8,516 bases of DNA from an uncultured beta proteobacterium (GCA_903910495.1 CAIVZW010000263.1:1-8516), one strand, 5' to 3'; numbered from the stretch's first letter, positions 1 to 6,257 are shown. Notes: generated by a model from the letters alone, not told the origin. Numbers and translations are program-made.

Positions 1-107
1 GCTGCCGTGCCGATCGTGTAGTCACCCGACAGCACCAGCGCGGCAAGACCAAACGCCATGAACAACAATCCGGCAAAAAAATCCTTGGGGTTGCCTATCA
101 GCGGCAT
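1..107 (-). CDS. TctB-family small membrane subunit of a tripartite tricarboxylate transporter (N-terminal part only)
   Basis: Only the first 35 codons are in the window; the gene continues past base 1. The start is well supported: ATG at 107 is preceded by a perfect AGGAGGT (111-117). The protein begins MPLIGNPKDFFAGLLFMAFG and then has a hydrophobic stretch at about residues 10-26, followed by SGDYTIGTA. This matches the usual opening of TctB-type proteins, which start with a short cytoplasmic N-terminus and a first membrane helix. TctB is the small, four-helix integral membrane subunit that works with the large TctA permease and a periplasmic binding protein to import carboxylates using an ion gradient. 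The binding-protein gene lies just upstream, with 170 nt between them, so the two probably serve one transporter. A tctA gene would be expected beyond the left edge. The family call rests on a short fragment plus context. Confidence 0.8.
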   Translation of the reverse strand, partial: MPLIGNPKDFFAGLLFMAFGLAALVLSGDYTIGTA

Positions 108-208
108 ATAACCTCCTTGTGCGGGCTCAGCGAACCACGTCGGTAACAACGAACCCGGCTACCACGACGTATATTTGAGGACGGAACACTTCGAAGAAAC
201 ACCGTCTC

Positions 209-230
209 CGGGATCACACCGCTGATCCCG
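209..230 (-). other. Intercistronic hairpin 2 (8-bp stem), alternative to the larger hairpin
   Basis: Bases 209-216 (CGGGATCA) pair perfectly with 223-230 (TGATCCCG) around a 6-nt loop. It lies in the 170-nt gap between the binding protein and tctB. Its upstream arm in the transcript shares bases 225-230 with the larger hairpin at 225-268, so both cannot form fully at once. No convincing U-run follows, so a simple terminator is not well supported. The rest of the 108-208 gap shows only the tctB ribosome-binding site. Confidence 0.5.
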
Positions 231-268
231 TTCTCTTCCGCAACAAGAAGGCGGGAAGAGAATGGGAT
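225..268 (-). other. Intercistronic hairpin 1 (15-bp stem, one mismatch) after the binding-protein gene
   Basis: Bases 225-239 (ATCCCGTTCTCTTCC) and 254-268 (GGAAGAGAATGGGAT) are inverted repeats over 15 positions with one non-Watson-Crick pair; the loop is 14 nt. The stem begins 9 nt after the stop codon of the binding-protein gene (278-280) on the transcribed strand. Such structures between a binding-protein gene and its permease genes can protect the upstream mRNA or reduce read-through, giving more binding protein than permease. That role is inferred. The pairing itself is visible in the sequence. Confidence 0.6.
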
Positions 269-277
269 GTGTGCGTA

Positions 278-1288
278 TTATTCGACCTTCGCGCCGGTGA
301 GCTTTACGATCACCCCATAACGGTCAAGTTCGGATTTAAGGTATTTTTCGAATTCCTCCGGGTTTCCTGTGCCGGGCACTGCACCAAGCTTGTGCAAGCG
401 CTTGAGTACTTCTTCTGTTTGCAGGAGTTCATTGATTTCCTTGTTCAAGCGATTGATGATTTCTTTGGGTGTGTTGGCAGGAGCCATAAAGCCATAGAAA
501 ATTGAAGTATGCACACCAGGAATACCTAGATCGTCAAAGGTTGGCACATTGGGCATCGTCGGATTGCGTTTTGGAGATCCGACGGCAAGTATTTTGAGCT
601 TGCCCGCTTCGACAAAAGGAAAGCATTGGGGCGTATCAACCATGAAATCGAGTTGTCCCGCAACCAGAGCCGTTTCGGCTGGACTTGTTCCCTTGAAGGG
701 AACATGGACAACGTCGATGCCCGTCGTTGCTATGAGCATGGCGGTGGCTAGATGCTGTGAAGATCCGTACCCAGAAGAACCAAAGTTCAACTTGCCTGGA
801 TTCGCCTTGGCTAGTGCTATAAGCTCTTTAGCACTATTAACCGGCGAGGCAGCGGGCACGACAAGGAAACTGGGGACGGTGTAAGCGAGCGCAATCGGGG
901 CAAAATCCTTGATGGGGTCAAAACCAAGTTTTGAATACATATGGGGATTGACAGCATTGGGCGAAAGTGATGCCATGAGCAACGCATAGCCATCGGGTTT
1001 TTCCTGAGCGGCTACTGCTGTGCCGATATTGCCTGCTGCGCCGGGTTTGTTTTCAATAACAATGGGTTGTCCGAGACGCTCCGACAAAGGTTGAGAGAGA
1101 ATCCGCGCGGACGTGTCGACACCACCACCCGGAGGCCATGGCACGATCAGTCGAATCGGTTTTGAAGGATAGTTGCTCTGTGCCTGTGCCAATCCAACGC
1201 AAGCCAGGGCAATAATAGCCACGGAGAGGCTCCTGATCAATCCAGTAAACCTTGTGTTTCGGCAGCTAGTCATTTCTTTGATTGTCAT
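278..1288 (-). CDS. Bug/TctC-family periplasmic solute-binding protein of a tripartite tricarboxylate transporter
   Basis: The protein is 336 residues from ATG 1288, a typical length for Bug proteins. This start is preferred over ATG 1306 because AAGGA sits 6 nt before it; ATG 1306 has no matching site. An N-terminal secretion signal is clear: basic residues up to R19, a hydrophobic core at about 20-34, and a likely signal peptidase I cut after AQA (residue 36), just before QSNYPSKPIRLIVPWPPGGG. That motif, followed by R-LGQPIVIENKPGAAGNIG and a PDGY segment, is the family signature. The mature protein captures a carboxylate or similar small organic anion in the periplasm and passes it to TctA/TctB. 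Its ligand cannot be read from the sequence. It lies 141 nt after the CoA-transferase and 170 nt before tctB. I saw no confident separate promoter in the 141-nt gap, so it is probably co-transcribed with the catabolic genes. Confidence 0.95.
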   Translation of the reverse strand: MTIKEMTSCRNTRFTGLIRSLSVAIIALACVGLAQAQSNYPSKPIRLIVPWPPGGGVDTSARILSQPLSERLGQPIVIENKPGAAGNIGTAVAAQEKPDGYALLMASLSPNAVNPHMYSKLGFDPIKDFAPIALAYTVPSFLVVPAASPVNSAKELIALAKANPGKLNFGSSGYGSSQHLATAMLIATTGIDVVHVPFKGTSPAETALVAGQLDFMVDTPQCFPFVEAGKLKILAVGSPKRNPTMPNVPTFDDLGIPGVHTSIFYGFMAPANTPKEIINRLNKEINELLQTEEVLKRLHKLGAVPGTGNPEEFEKYLKSELDRYGVIVKLTGAKVE

Positions 1289-1429
1289 TGCTTTTCCTTT
1301 CCTCATTGAGGAGTTGCGTTACGATAACACCTCGAAAATGCACTGTGCCACAAGAATGACTAGTGCACGCTTACTACAATAAAATTAGCTGGGTGGGTAT
1401 GTACAGGCATCTTCCTTCATTGCAACAGA

Positions 1430-2686
1430 CTATGTTTGAGTGGAAATAACATTGGCGTTGTTGATGAGGTCGTCAATTTCCTTTTTAGTGTATCCCAGCT
1501 GGGTCAAAATACTGACACTATCCTCACCGATCAGTGGCGCTCTACAATAAATTTCAGCTTTGGTTTTGGAAAACTTGAACGGCGTTCCGACAATTTTGAC
1601 GGTCTGTTTTGTTTTCGGGTGTCCTTCCACCTCAACGAGCATTTCTCGCGCGGCAATTTGCGCATTGGAGAATAGATCACCCGCAGTGTTGACTGGCGCG
1701 GCCAAGCAGCCATGTTTGTCCAGGATTTCCATGGCTTCTGCTTTGCAGCGCGCTTGTGTCCAGCTTTCGATCACGCTGTCCAGGGCATCCTGGTTCTGCA
1801 GTCGGCTTTCCTTGGAGGTAAACCGGGGATCGGTACGCAAGATGTCCAGCCCCATTGCGTCGACGAGTCTGTCCCAGTATCTGTCCGGAAACGCAGCCAG
1901 AACGATGGCGCCATCGTTGGTATGGTACAGGCTGTAAGGCGACTGAAATGGATGGCGGTTGCCGATCGGCTTGGGGGAGACGCCGGTATAAGCGTATTGG
2001 TACACGATGCGTTCGCTGAGCATGACCATGGAATCGAGCATGGCGATGTCGATGAACTGCCCCTCGCCGGTCGCCTTGGCATGCAGGAGCGCGGCCAGCA
2101 AGGCCACGACGGCGCAGGTGCCGGAGAACGAGTCGCCAATGCCCGGACCCACTTTGTACATTTCACCACCAGGGGAACCGGTGATGCTGAGGGTGCCACT
2201 TTCGGCCTGCATCATCAGGTCAATGGTCGGTTTGCCTTCGTAGAGCGAAGGCAGGATGCTGCTGGTACCGTAACCACTGATCGACACGTATACGATTCTG
2301 GGATTGAGCTTTTTTATGGTTTCATAGTCCAGATTATATTTGTCCATGATTTTTGGCGTGCTGAAGTTGAGGATCAGCGCATCACATTCCATGGCCAGTT
2401 TCTGAGCTATTTTCTGTGCTTCCGGCTTTTTCAGATCCAGGGCGATACTTTTCTTGTTGCGGTTGATGCTGCTGTTGAACCCTCCCAGGCCGCAGTCCTT
2501 GTCCTCGTCATTCAGAAATGGCCCAAGCTGCCTGTTGGGATCGCCTTCCGGGGGTTCGACCTTGATGACGGTGGCGCCCATATCGGCGAGGAGCATTGTG
2601 GCAAACGGCCCCGCGTACGCGCGTGAAAAATCGAGCACCTTGATTCCGTTAAGCGGCCCGCTTCTTTTTTCGGTCTGTATTGTCAT
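1430..2686 (-). CDS. CaiB/BaiF-family (class III) CoA-transferase
   Basis: The protein is 418 residues, close to the usual 380-420. The N-terminus carries the family signature GIKVLDFSRAYAGPFATMLL followed by ADMGATVIKVEPPEGDP (about residues 14-50), then NRNKKSIALDLKKPEA (76-90). The catalytic aspartate expected to form the acyl-aspartyl intermediate is D156, in PTIDLMMQAESGTLSITG. Class III enzymes move CoA between carboxylic acids without ATP, so this one probably activates an imported or intermediate acid using an acyl-CoA donor such as succinyl-CoA or acetyl-CoA. The substrate is unknown. ATG 2686 has only a weak ribosome site, with GAAAG about 12 nt upstream, and lies 34 nt after the DUF35 gene, so translation may be coupled. 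Its neighbours (thiolase-like pair, TTT transporter) support a role in activating a transported carboxylate. Composition is AT-richer than the abrB region; one 60-base line near the 3' end is 40% GC by hand count. Confidence 0.95.
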   Translation of the reverse strand: MTIQTEKRSGPLNGIKVLDFSRAYAGPFATMLLADMGATVIKVEPPEGDPNRQLGPFLNDEDKDCGLGGFNSSINRNKKSIALDLKKPEAQKIAQKLAMECDALILNFSTPKIMDKYNLDYETIKKLNPRIVYVSISGYGTSSILPSLYEGKPTIDLMMQAESGTLSITGSPGGEMYKVGPGIGDSFSGTCAVVALLAALLHAKATGEGQFIDIAMLDSMVMLSERIVYQYAYTGVSPKPIGNRHPFQSPYSLYHTNDGAIVLAAFPDRYWDRLVDAMGLDILRTDPRFTSKESRLQNQDALDSVIESWTQARCKAEAMEILDKHGCLAAPVNTAGDLFSNAQIAAREMLVEVEGHPKTKQTVKIVGTPFKFSKTKAEIYCRAPLIGEDSVSILTQLGYTKKEIDDLINNANVISTQT

Positions 2687-2720
2687 GTTATTCAGTACTT
2701 TCTATGGCTGGCACCGCTCG

Positions 2721-3140
2721 TTAGGCGGGAACGAACTCGAGCAGAACGGTTCCGTCGACAGTTTCGACGTAGGCAGCCTGCAACGGGGCGTCGAAGGGGA
2801 TCGCGGGTGCGCCTTCGCCGGCAATCCTTCCTGTGACGATAGGACCCTCCTCCAATTTTGCGAGGACAACGCTGTAGGGAACGTCGCTATAGGGGGCAAG
2901 GTACACTTTATGGAATGCGACCCATGACCAGAGCGTCGCCTTGCCGGAGCATTTCACCCACCGGACCTCATCCGACAGACAATTGGTGCAAACAGGCGAG
3001 GGCGGGAACTGCACATTGCCGCACCGGGGGCATTTTTGAACCATCAACTGCTTGTTTTTCAGGGCATCCCAGAACGGTTTTTCAAACTCTGTGATGACCG
3101 GCAGCAAACTGGCAACATTTTCGCGTAATGCATCTTTCAT
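2721..3140 (-). CDS. DUF35 zinc-ribbon and OB-fold protein, partner of the thiolase-like protein
   Basis: The protein is 139 residues. ATG 3140 is chosen because GAGGAGA precedes it by a normal distance; a longer reading back to 3350 would only run through the thiolase gene. An N-terminal helix region (EFEKPFWDALKNKQL, about 18-32) is followed by a rubredoxin-like zinc ribbon with C37-P-R-C40 and C51-T-N-C54. A beta-rich OB-fold then runs from about residue 60 to 139 (GKATLWSWVAFHKVY, DVPYSVVLAKLEEGP). This is the standard DUF35 layout. In characterised cases, DUF35 proteins bind thiolase-superfamily enzymes and help place the acyl-CoA: the archaeal acetoacetyl-CoA thiolase/HMG-CoA synthase complex, the steroid aldolase Ltp2-ChsH2, and BbsA-BbsB of toluene degradation. 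The gene starts 13 nt after the thiolase-like gene ends, so a stable complex of the two is very likely. Confidence 0.93.
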   Translation of the reverse strand: MKDALRENVASLLPVITEFEKPFWDALKNKQLMVQKCPRCGNVQFPPSPVCTNCLSDEVRWVKCSGKATLWSWVAFHKVYLAPYSDVPYSVVLAKLEEGPIVTGRIAGEGAPAIPFDAPLQAAYVETVDGTVLLEFVPA

Positions 3141-3153
3141 AATTTTTCTCCTC

Positions 3154-4305
3154 TTATGTCCGGGCAAAAATGTGTCCGGATATGATAGGCGCAGTACAGA
3201 TGTACATCGAAAGCCTGCTATCCGGGACTTGCCGCGCTCCGCATTCGTGGCGTAACTGGCGGATGCACTCCACCTGGTGGTTGAAACCCTGCATGTAGGT
3301 TTCCGAGGTATGCCCGCCACTGGTATTGACCGGCCGCGGACTCTTTCCAAGCGTGATGCCTACCTTGTCGATGTAGTCGCCAGCCCCGCCCCGGTCGCAA
3401 AGACCAATGCCTTCGAGCGAATAGAGCACGGTGGCCGTGAAGTTGTCATAGATCTGGAAGTTATCCACTTCCGTGGCTTTCACTCCGGCCATCTTGTACA
3501 AATCGTCGGCAACCAATTTGGTACCCTCGTAGAAAAAGTCTTCCTTCATGTAGGAAGAGGCCATGTCGCCGCAGGCGCTGGTGGCAATCATTTCGACCCC
3601 TGGTTTGCGCATGTCTTTGGCGCGCTCGCTCGTGGTTAAAATGATGCAAGCCGCGCCGTCGTTGATCAGGCAGTAGTCGAAGAGGCGGAACGGTTCCGTG
3701 ATGTAGCGTGCGCCCAGGTAGTCTTCCATGGTAAGCGGCTTGGTCATCACGCTCTTGGGGTTCAGGGATGCGTGGTAGCGGTTGGAGATAGCGACTTTGC
3801 CGAGACTCTCCTCCCTGGCTCCGAACTCGTGACGGTAACGATTGAACATGGCGGCCACCTGCGCGCCAGGCGAAGTCATGCCGTGCAGAATACCGAAGGG
3901 GTCACCGCCATCGCCGTCGCTGCCGTAATTGAAGGCAGCCGTACGGCTGTGGTTCGCATAGACGACGGCCACGGTCTTCGCCATGCCGGTCGCAATGGCC
4001 ATCGCGGCGTACTGCAATGCAAGCCCGCTCTGGCGGCCGGCGGATTCCAGGCCGTTGACCAGGCGTGGTTTGGCGATGCCGACCTTGTGACAGAAGAACT
4101 CATAGCGCTTGATATCGCGCACGCACAGAACGCCATCGATATCCTGTTTTTTCAGACCGGCATCGTCCAGCGCATTCTTGAATGCTTCTGCCGCCATTTG
4201 GTATGGATCTCTTGGCCCGGGCAAGTTCTTTTCCTTGTAGAGTCGCCCGTAATCGATATCGCCAACACCCACAACCGCCACGCCGGATGGGAATTTTCCA
4301 CTCAT
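3154..4305 (-). CDS. SCP-x/lipid-transfer-type thiolase-superfamily protein, probable acyl-CoA C-C cleaving enzyme
   Basis: The protein is 383 residues from ATG 4305. This start has GGAG 9 nt upstream; the in-frame TTG at 4320 would place that site inside the gene and is less likely. The fold is that of SCP-x-type thiolases: GVAVVGVGDIDYG (8-20), AAEAFKNALDDAGLKKQDIDGV (38-59), the conserved LFDYCLINDGAACIILTT (208-225), YDNFTATVLYSLEGIGLC (286-303), and NTSGGHTSETYMQGFNHQVE (327-346). The place where thiolases carry the nucleophilic cysteine reads VNGLESAGRQSGLAL (83-97) and has no cysteine. The second-half GHP histidine motif is also replaced, by GGHTSETY. Both traits recall the retro-aldolase Ltp2, not a classical thiolase. 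Together with the DUF35 partner this suggests cleavage or formation of a C-C bond next to a CoA thioester. The substrate is not known. It sits between dhaL (62 nt upstream) and the DUF35 gene. Confidence 0.9.
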   Translation of the reverse strand: MSGKFPSGVAVVGVGDIDYGRLYKEKNLPGPRDPYQMAAEAFKNALDDAGLKKQDIDGVLCVRDIKRYEFFCHKVGIAKPRLVNGLESAGRQSGLALQYAAMAIATGMAKTVAVVYANHSRTAAFNYGSDGDGGDPFGILHGMTSPGAQVAAMFNRYRHEFGAREESLGKVAISNRYHASLNPKSVMTKPLTMEDYLGARYITEPFRLFDYCLINDGAACIILTTSERAKDMRKPGVEMIATSACGDMASSYMKEDFFYEGTKLVADDLYKMAGVKATEVDNFQIYDNFTATVLYSLEGIGLCDRGGAGDYIDKVGITLGKSPRPVNTSGGHTSETYMQGFNHQVECIRQLRHECGARQVPDSRLSMYICTAPIISGHIFART

Positions 4306-4367
4306 ATGCCAAGTCTCCAAATATTTTTCAACAATTCACTATGCATTTATCATCCAGGCTCATGTAC

Positions 4368-4991
4368 TTAACGACCGCAAGACTGAGAGATCGCCTCAAA
4401 AATCAGCCTGCCCACGACCGAGCCGCCATCCAGAATACCCAGGCTCTTTTCCCCGTAATAGGCGGCGCGGCCATGTTTGGGCATCATCTGTCGGGTATCC
4501 TCAGATCCCTTTGCTGCTGCTGCCGCTGCCGCGGCAAACGCCTTTTCTTGATCTCCTTCCTCGCAGTGTTCCTGCAGCGCTTCCACGGCGGGACACAGCG
4601 AATCGAGGACGGTTTTTTCTCCTGGCTTGGAGCCGGCCTTTTCCATGATCAACTCGACGCCTTGTCGGAAAGCAGCCGTTAGCTCGGTCAGGTCTGCAGT
4701 TTCTTTGCCCTTGAGCGCCCGCGCCATCCCCATCATGCCGAAGCTCAAAATCGTGCCGAGTGACGATGGCGCCTTGTCGTTGAAGGTTTTCGACATCTGG
4801 AAAAACAGTTTTCCCAAGTCGGCCTCTTCCGCCGTTCGCAGATAATCAGCGATAGCCTTGAAACCATCGCTCATGGAAATGCCCAAATCGCCATCGCCGT
4901 TTTGTTGATCAAGCTCGATCAAATAGTCACGGTTCTCGGTCATGACCTGACTGGCCAACGCTACCGCTGCCTTCAAAGCCGCTGGGTTCAA
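4368..4991 (-). CDS. dhaL: Dihydroxyacetone kinase subunit DhaL (nucleotide-binding/phosphoryl-transfer subunit), TTG start
   Basis: The protein is 207 residues, the normal DhaL size. The start is TTG at 4991, supported by a perfect AAGGAG (4998-5003) with a 6-nt spacer; the next ATG would remove 17 residues of the first helix. The DhaL metal site is present: D28, D33 and D35 in LDQQNGDGDLGISM, with leucine where many members have histidine (GDGDHG). Later family motifs are visible: KAPSSLGTILSFGMMG, AGSKPGEKTVLDSLCP, and GRAAYYGEKSLGILDGGSVV near the C-terminus. DhaL holds the nucleotide and passes phosphate to the ketose bound covalently on DhaK. A run of eight alanines (4512-4535) follows KAF, built from GCA/GCG/GCC codons. 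Gene order dhaK-dhaL is standard. The phosphodonor subunit DhaM is not in the window, so whether phosphate comes from PTS or directly from ATP is open. Confidence 0.93.
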   Translation of the reverse strand: MNPAALKAAVALASQVMTENRDYLIELDQQNGDGDLGISMSDGFKAIADYLRTAEEADLGKLFFQMSKTFNDKAPSSLGTILSFGMMGMARALKGKETADLTELTAAFRQGVELIMEKAGSKPGEKTVLDSLCPAVEALQEHCEEGDQEKAFAAAAAAAAKGSEDTRQMMPKHGRAAYYGEKSLGILDGGSVVGRLIFEAISQSCGR

Positions 4992-5027
4992 TTTCTGCTC
5001 CTTAACGAAAAACGGCTCGCTGCAATA

Positions 5028-5041
5028 GTAGCGCTTTCATT
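5028..5041 (-). promoter_or_regulatory. Possible second, imperfect LacI-type operator in the dhaK-dhaL gap
   Basis: On the minus strand this stretch contains ATGAAAGCGCT followed by ACTA. It matches one full arm plus the centre of the perfect palindrome at 6205-6230, but the other arm is degenerate. The same ATG could start a 12-codon reading frame (5002-5040, MKALLLQRAVFR) whose stop TAA overlaps the dhaL Shine-Dalgarno. Either reading, auxiliary operator or leader peptide coupled to dhaL, is weakly supported and chance is possible. The 85-nt gap contains nothing else I recognise apart from the dhaL ribosome site. Confidence 0.25.
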
Positions 5042-5076
5042 TTCTTGCCGACCCTTGCTGTTCAAAGCGCCCTGTT

Positions 5077-6084
5077 CTATTTGTTGTGATTCGTATAAAA
5101 AGGCGTCGAAGCCGGTGCGCGCAAGAGTTGCTTGAGTTCGCTGTCGAGTTTCATTACCGTCAGCGACAGCCCGGCCATCTCCATGGACGTTGCGAATTCG
5201 CCGATATGCGGCATGTAAATGGAGACGCCCATAGCCTGCAGCAGAAGTGCGACCTTGCGGTAAACGATCAGCAATTCTTCGAGCGGCGTCGCGCCCAAGC
5301 CGTTGATCATGACCGAAACTTCGCTGCCCTTGACCAAAGGCATGTCCGCGACAATCCGGTCCAGGAGGGTTTGAGCGACCTCGTCGGCGGTCATCATCTT
5401 GCGCACTTCGATGCCGGGTTCGCCGTGGATACCCATGCCGACCTCGATCTCATCGTCCTCGACGCGGAAGGTGGCTTTTCCAACTTCCGGCACGATACAC
5501 GCCGATAGCGCAACGCCCATGCTGCGCGTATTGTCGAGCGCCTTCTGCGCCAAGTCTGCGACCTCATTCAGGTTCTTCATGGCGGCGGCCGCCGCGCCGG
5601 CGATTTTAAAGGCATACACCATGCCCGCCACGCCCCGACGTTTGTCCGAAGATTCTTTGGGACTCGAAGCGATGTCATCCTTGACCAGAACTTTACGAGT
5701 TTGGATGCCCTCGAATTCGACCGTTTCGCAGGCTAAGTCCATGTTCATGCGGTCGCCGCCGTAATTACCGAACAAGCAGAGGACGCCACCACCGGAATCG
5801 CATGCCTTGATCGTGTCCGCCATCTTGCTGGCCGAAGGGGATGCGAATACATTCCCTACGGCGCAGCCATCGAGCAACCCGTCACCGACGTAGCCCAGAA
5901 ATACCGGAAGATGTCCGCTGCCGCCGGCAGTCATTATCCCCACCTTGCCTTTGGGAGCAGGTTCTTTGCGTACCAAAATACGTTTTTCAGGATCCAGGCA
6001 CTGTACCTGCGCACCGTAGGCCAGCAAAATGCCTTCCATCATTTCTTCGACGAATCGCTCTGCTTTGTTGATTAGTTTTTTCAT
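5077..6084 (-). CDS. dhaK: Dihydroxyacetone kinase subunit DhaK (ketose-binding subunit)
   Basis: The protein is 335 residues, typical for a stand-alone DhaK. ATG 6084 is preceded by GGGAGA at good spacing. The substrate pocket is intact: GGSGHLP (54-60) supplies H58, GNYGGDRMN (106-114) supplies D111, and GMGIHGEPG (216-224) supplies H220. By family knowledge H220 forms the covalent hemiaminal with the ketone of dihydroxyacetone, and H58 and D111 act in catalysis; they match E. coli H218, H56 and D109 with a constant +2 shift. One departure is leucine at position 59, where the family usually has GGSGHEP. Such a change beside the catalytic histidine might alter specificity. Members of the wider family also act on erythrulose and related ketoses, so dihydroxyacetone is the likely but not certain substrate. 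This is the first gene after the promoter/operator at 6205-6257 and is followed by dhaL 85 nt later. Confidence 0.95.
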   Translation of the reverse strand: MKKLINKAERFVEEMMEGILLAYGAQVQCLDPEKRILVRKEPAPKGKVGIMTAGGSGHLPVFLGYVGDGLLDGCAVGNVFASPSASKMADTIKACDSGGGVLCLFGNYGGDRMNMDLACETVEFEGIQTRKVLVKDDIASSPKESSDKRRGVAGMVYAFKIAGAAAAAMKNLNEVADLAQKALDNTRSMGVALSACIVPEVGKATFRVEDDEIEVGMGIHGEPGIEVRKMMTADEVAQTLLDRIVADMPLVKGSEVSVMINGLGATPLEELLIVYRKVALLLQAMGVSIYMPHIGEFATSMEMAGLSLTVMKLDSELKQLLRAPASTPFYTNHNK

Positions 6085-6204
6085 TGTGTTCTCCCTGTTC
6101 AGGTATGGCTAAAAAGTACTTCTTCTAATTCGGCGAACGCGTGCATGCTGAAGATAAGCTTCTTCGATTCGTGGGCTGCAGTCCCTAGCGATCGCTCATG
6201 AGAT

Positions 6205-6230
6205 ATTTTATGAAAGCGCTTTCATAAAAT
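6205..6230. promoter_or_regulatory. Perfect 26-bp palindrome, probable LacI/GalR-type operator for the dhaK operon
   Basis: The half-site ATTTTATGAAAGC (6205-6217) is followed directly by its exact reverse complement (6218-6230), with no spacer. The core TGAAAGCGCTTTCA, with a central CG, is the typical shape of operators bound by LacI/GalR-family repressors. It overlaps the -10 box (6229-6234) and covers the expected transcription start, so bound repressor would block RNA polymerase. The likely inducer is a pathway intermediate. No regulator gene is present in the window. Confidence 0.75.
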
Positions 6231-6257
6231 CGTAGGCTGTTGGAGGATCCTTGTCAA
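6229..6257 (-). promoter_or_regulatory. Sigma70-type promoter driving dhaK and the downstream catabolic genes
   Basis: On the minus strand a consensus -35 TTGACA (6252-6257) is separated by exactly 17 bp from TACGAT (6229-6234), a four-of-six match to TATAAT. Transcription would start near 6222, inside the palindrome, leaving a leader of about 140 nt before dhaK (ATG 6084). This lies in the 246-nt gap between the broken aldo/keto reductase gene and dhaK, the largest gap in the window. The leader also contains the short palindromes AGCGATCGCT (6187-6196) and CTCATGAG (6195-6202), with no evident function. Confidence 0.75.

Noticed and set aside
1180..1215. Possible lipoprotein signal (cysteine at residue 30 of the binding protein)
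   Set aside because: The residues before the cysteine (A-L-A) do not fit the lipobox, and a good signal peptidase I site (AQA before QSNYP) follows.
1345..1350. TGGCAC on the minus strand in the gap before the binding-protein gene, considered as a sigma54 -24 element
   Set aside because: There is no GC element at the required distance for a -12 box, so a sigma54 promoter is not supported.
1339..1367. Inverted repeat TGCACT...AGTGCA between the CoA-transferase and the binding protein
   Set aside because: It is only 6 bp per arm with a 17-nt loop and no following T-run; too weak to call a terminator or operator.
1712..2626. Long plus-strand open frame of 304 codons inside the CoA-transferase region
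   Set aside because: It is antisense to a gene with clear family motifs and a catalytic aspartate. Its translation shows no recognisable domain and no supported start, so it is a shadow frame.
3772..4371. Plus-strand open frame of 199 codons opposite the thiolase-like gene
   Set aside because: It has no recognisable motifs, lies fully antisense to a conserved gene, and its start has no ribosome site.
6187..6202. Short palindromes AGCGATCGCT and CTCATGAG in the dhaK leader
   Set aside because: They are 8-10 bp, common by chance, and unrelated in sequence to the 26-bp operator.
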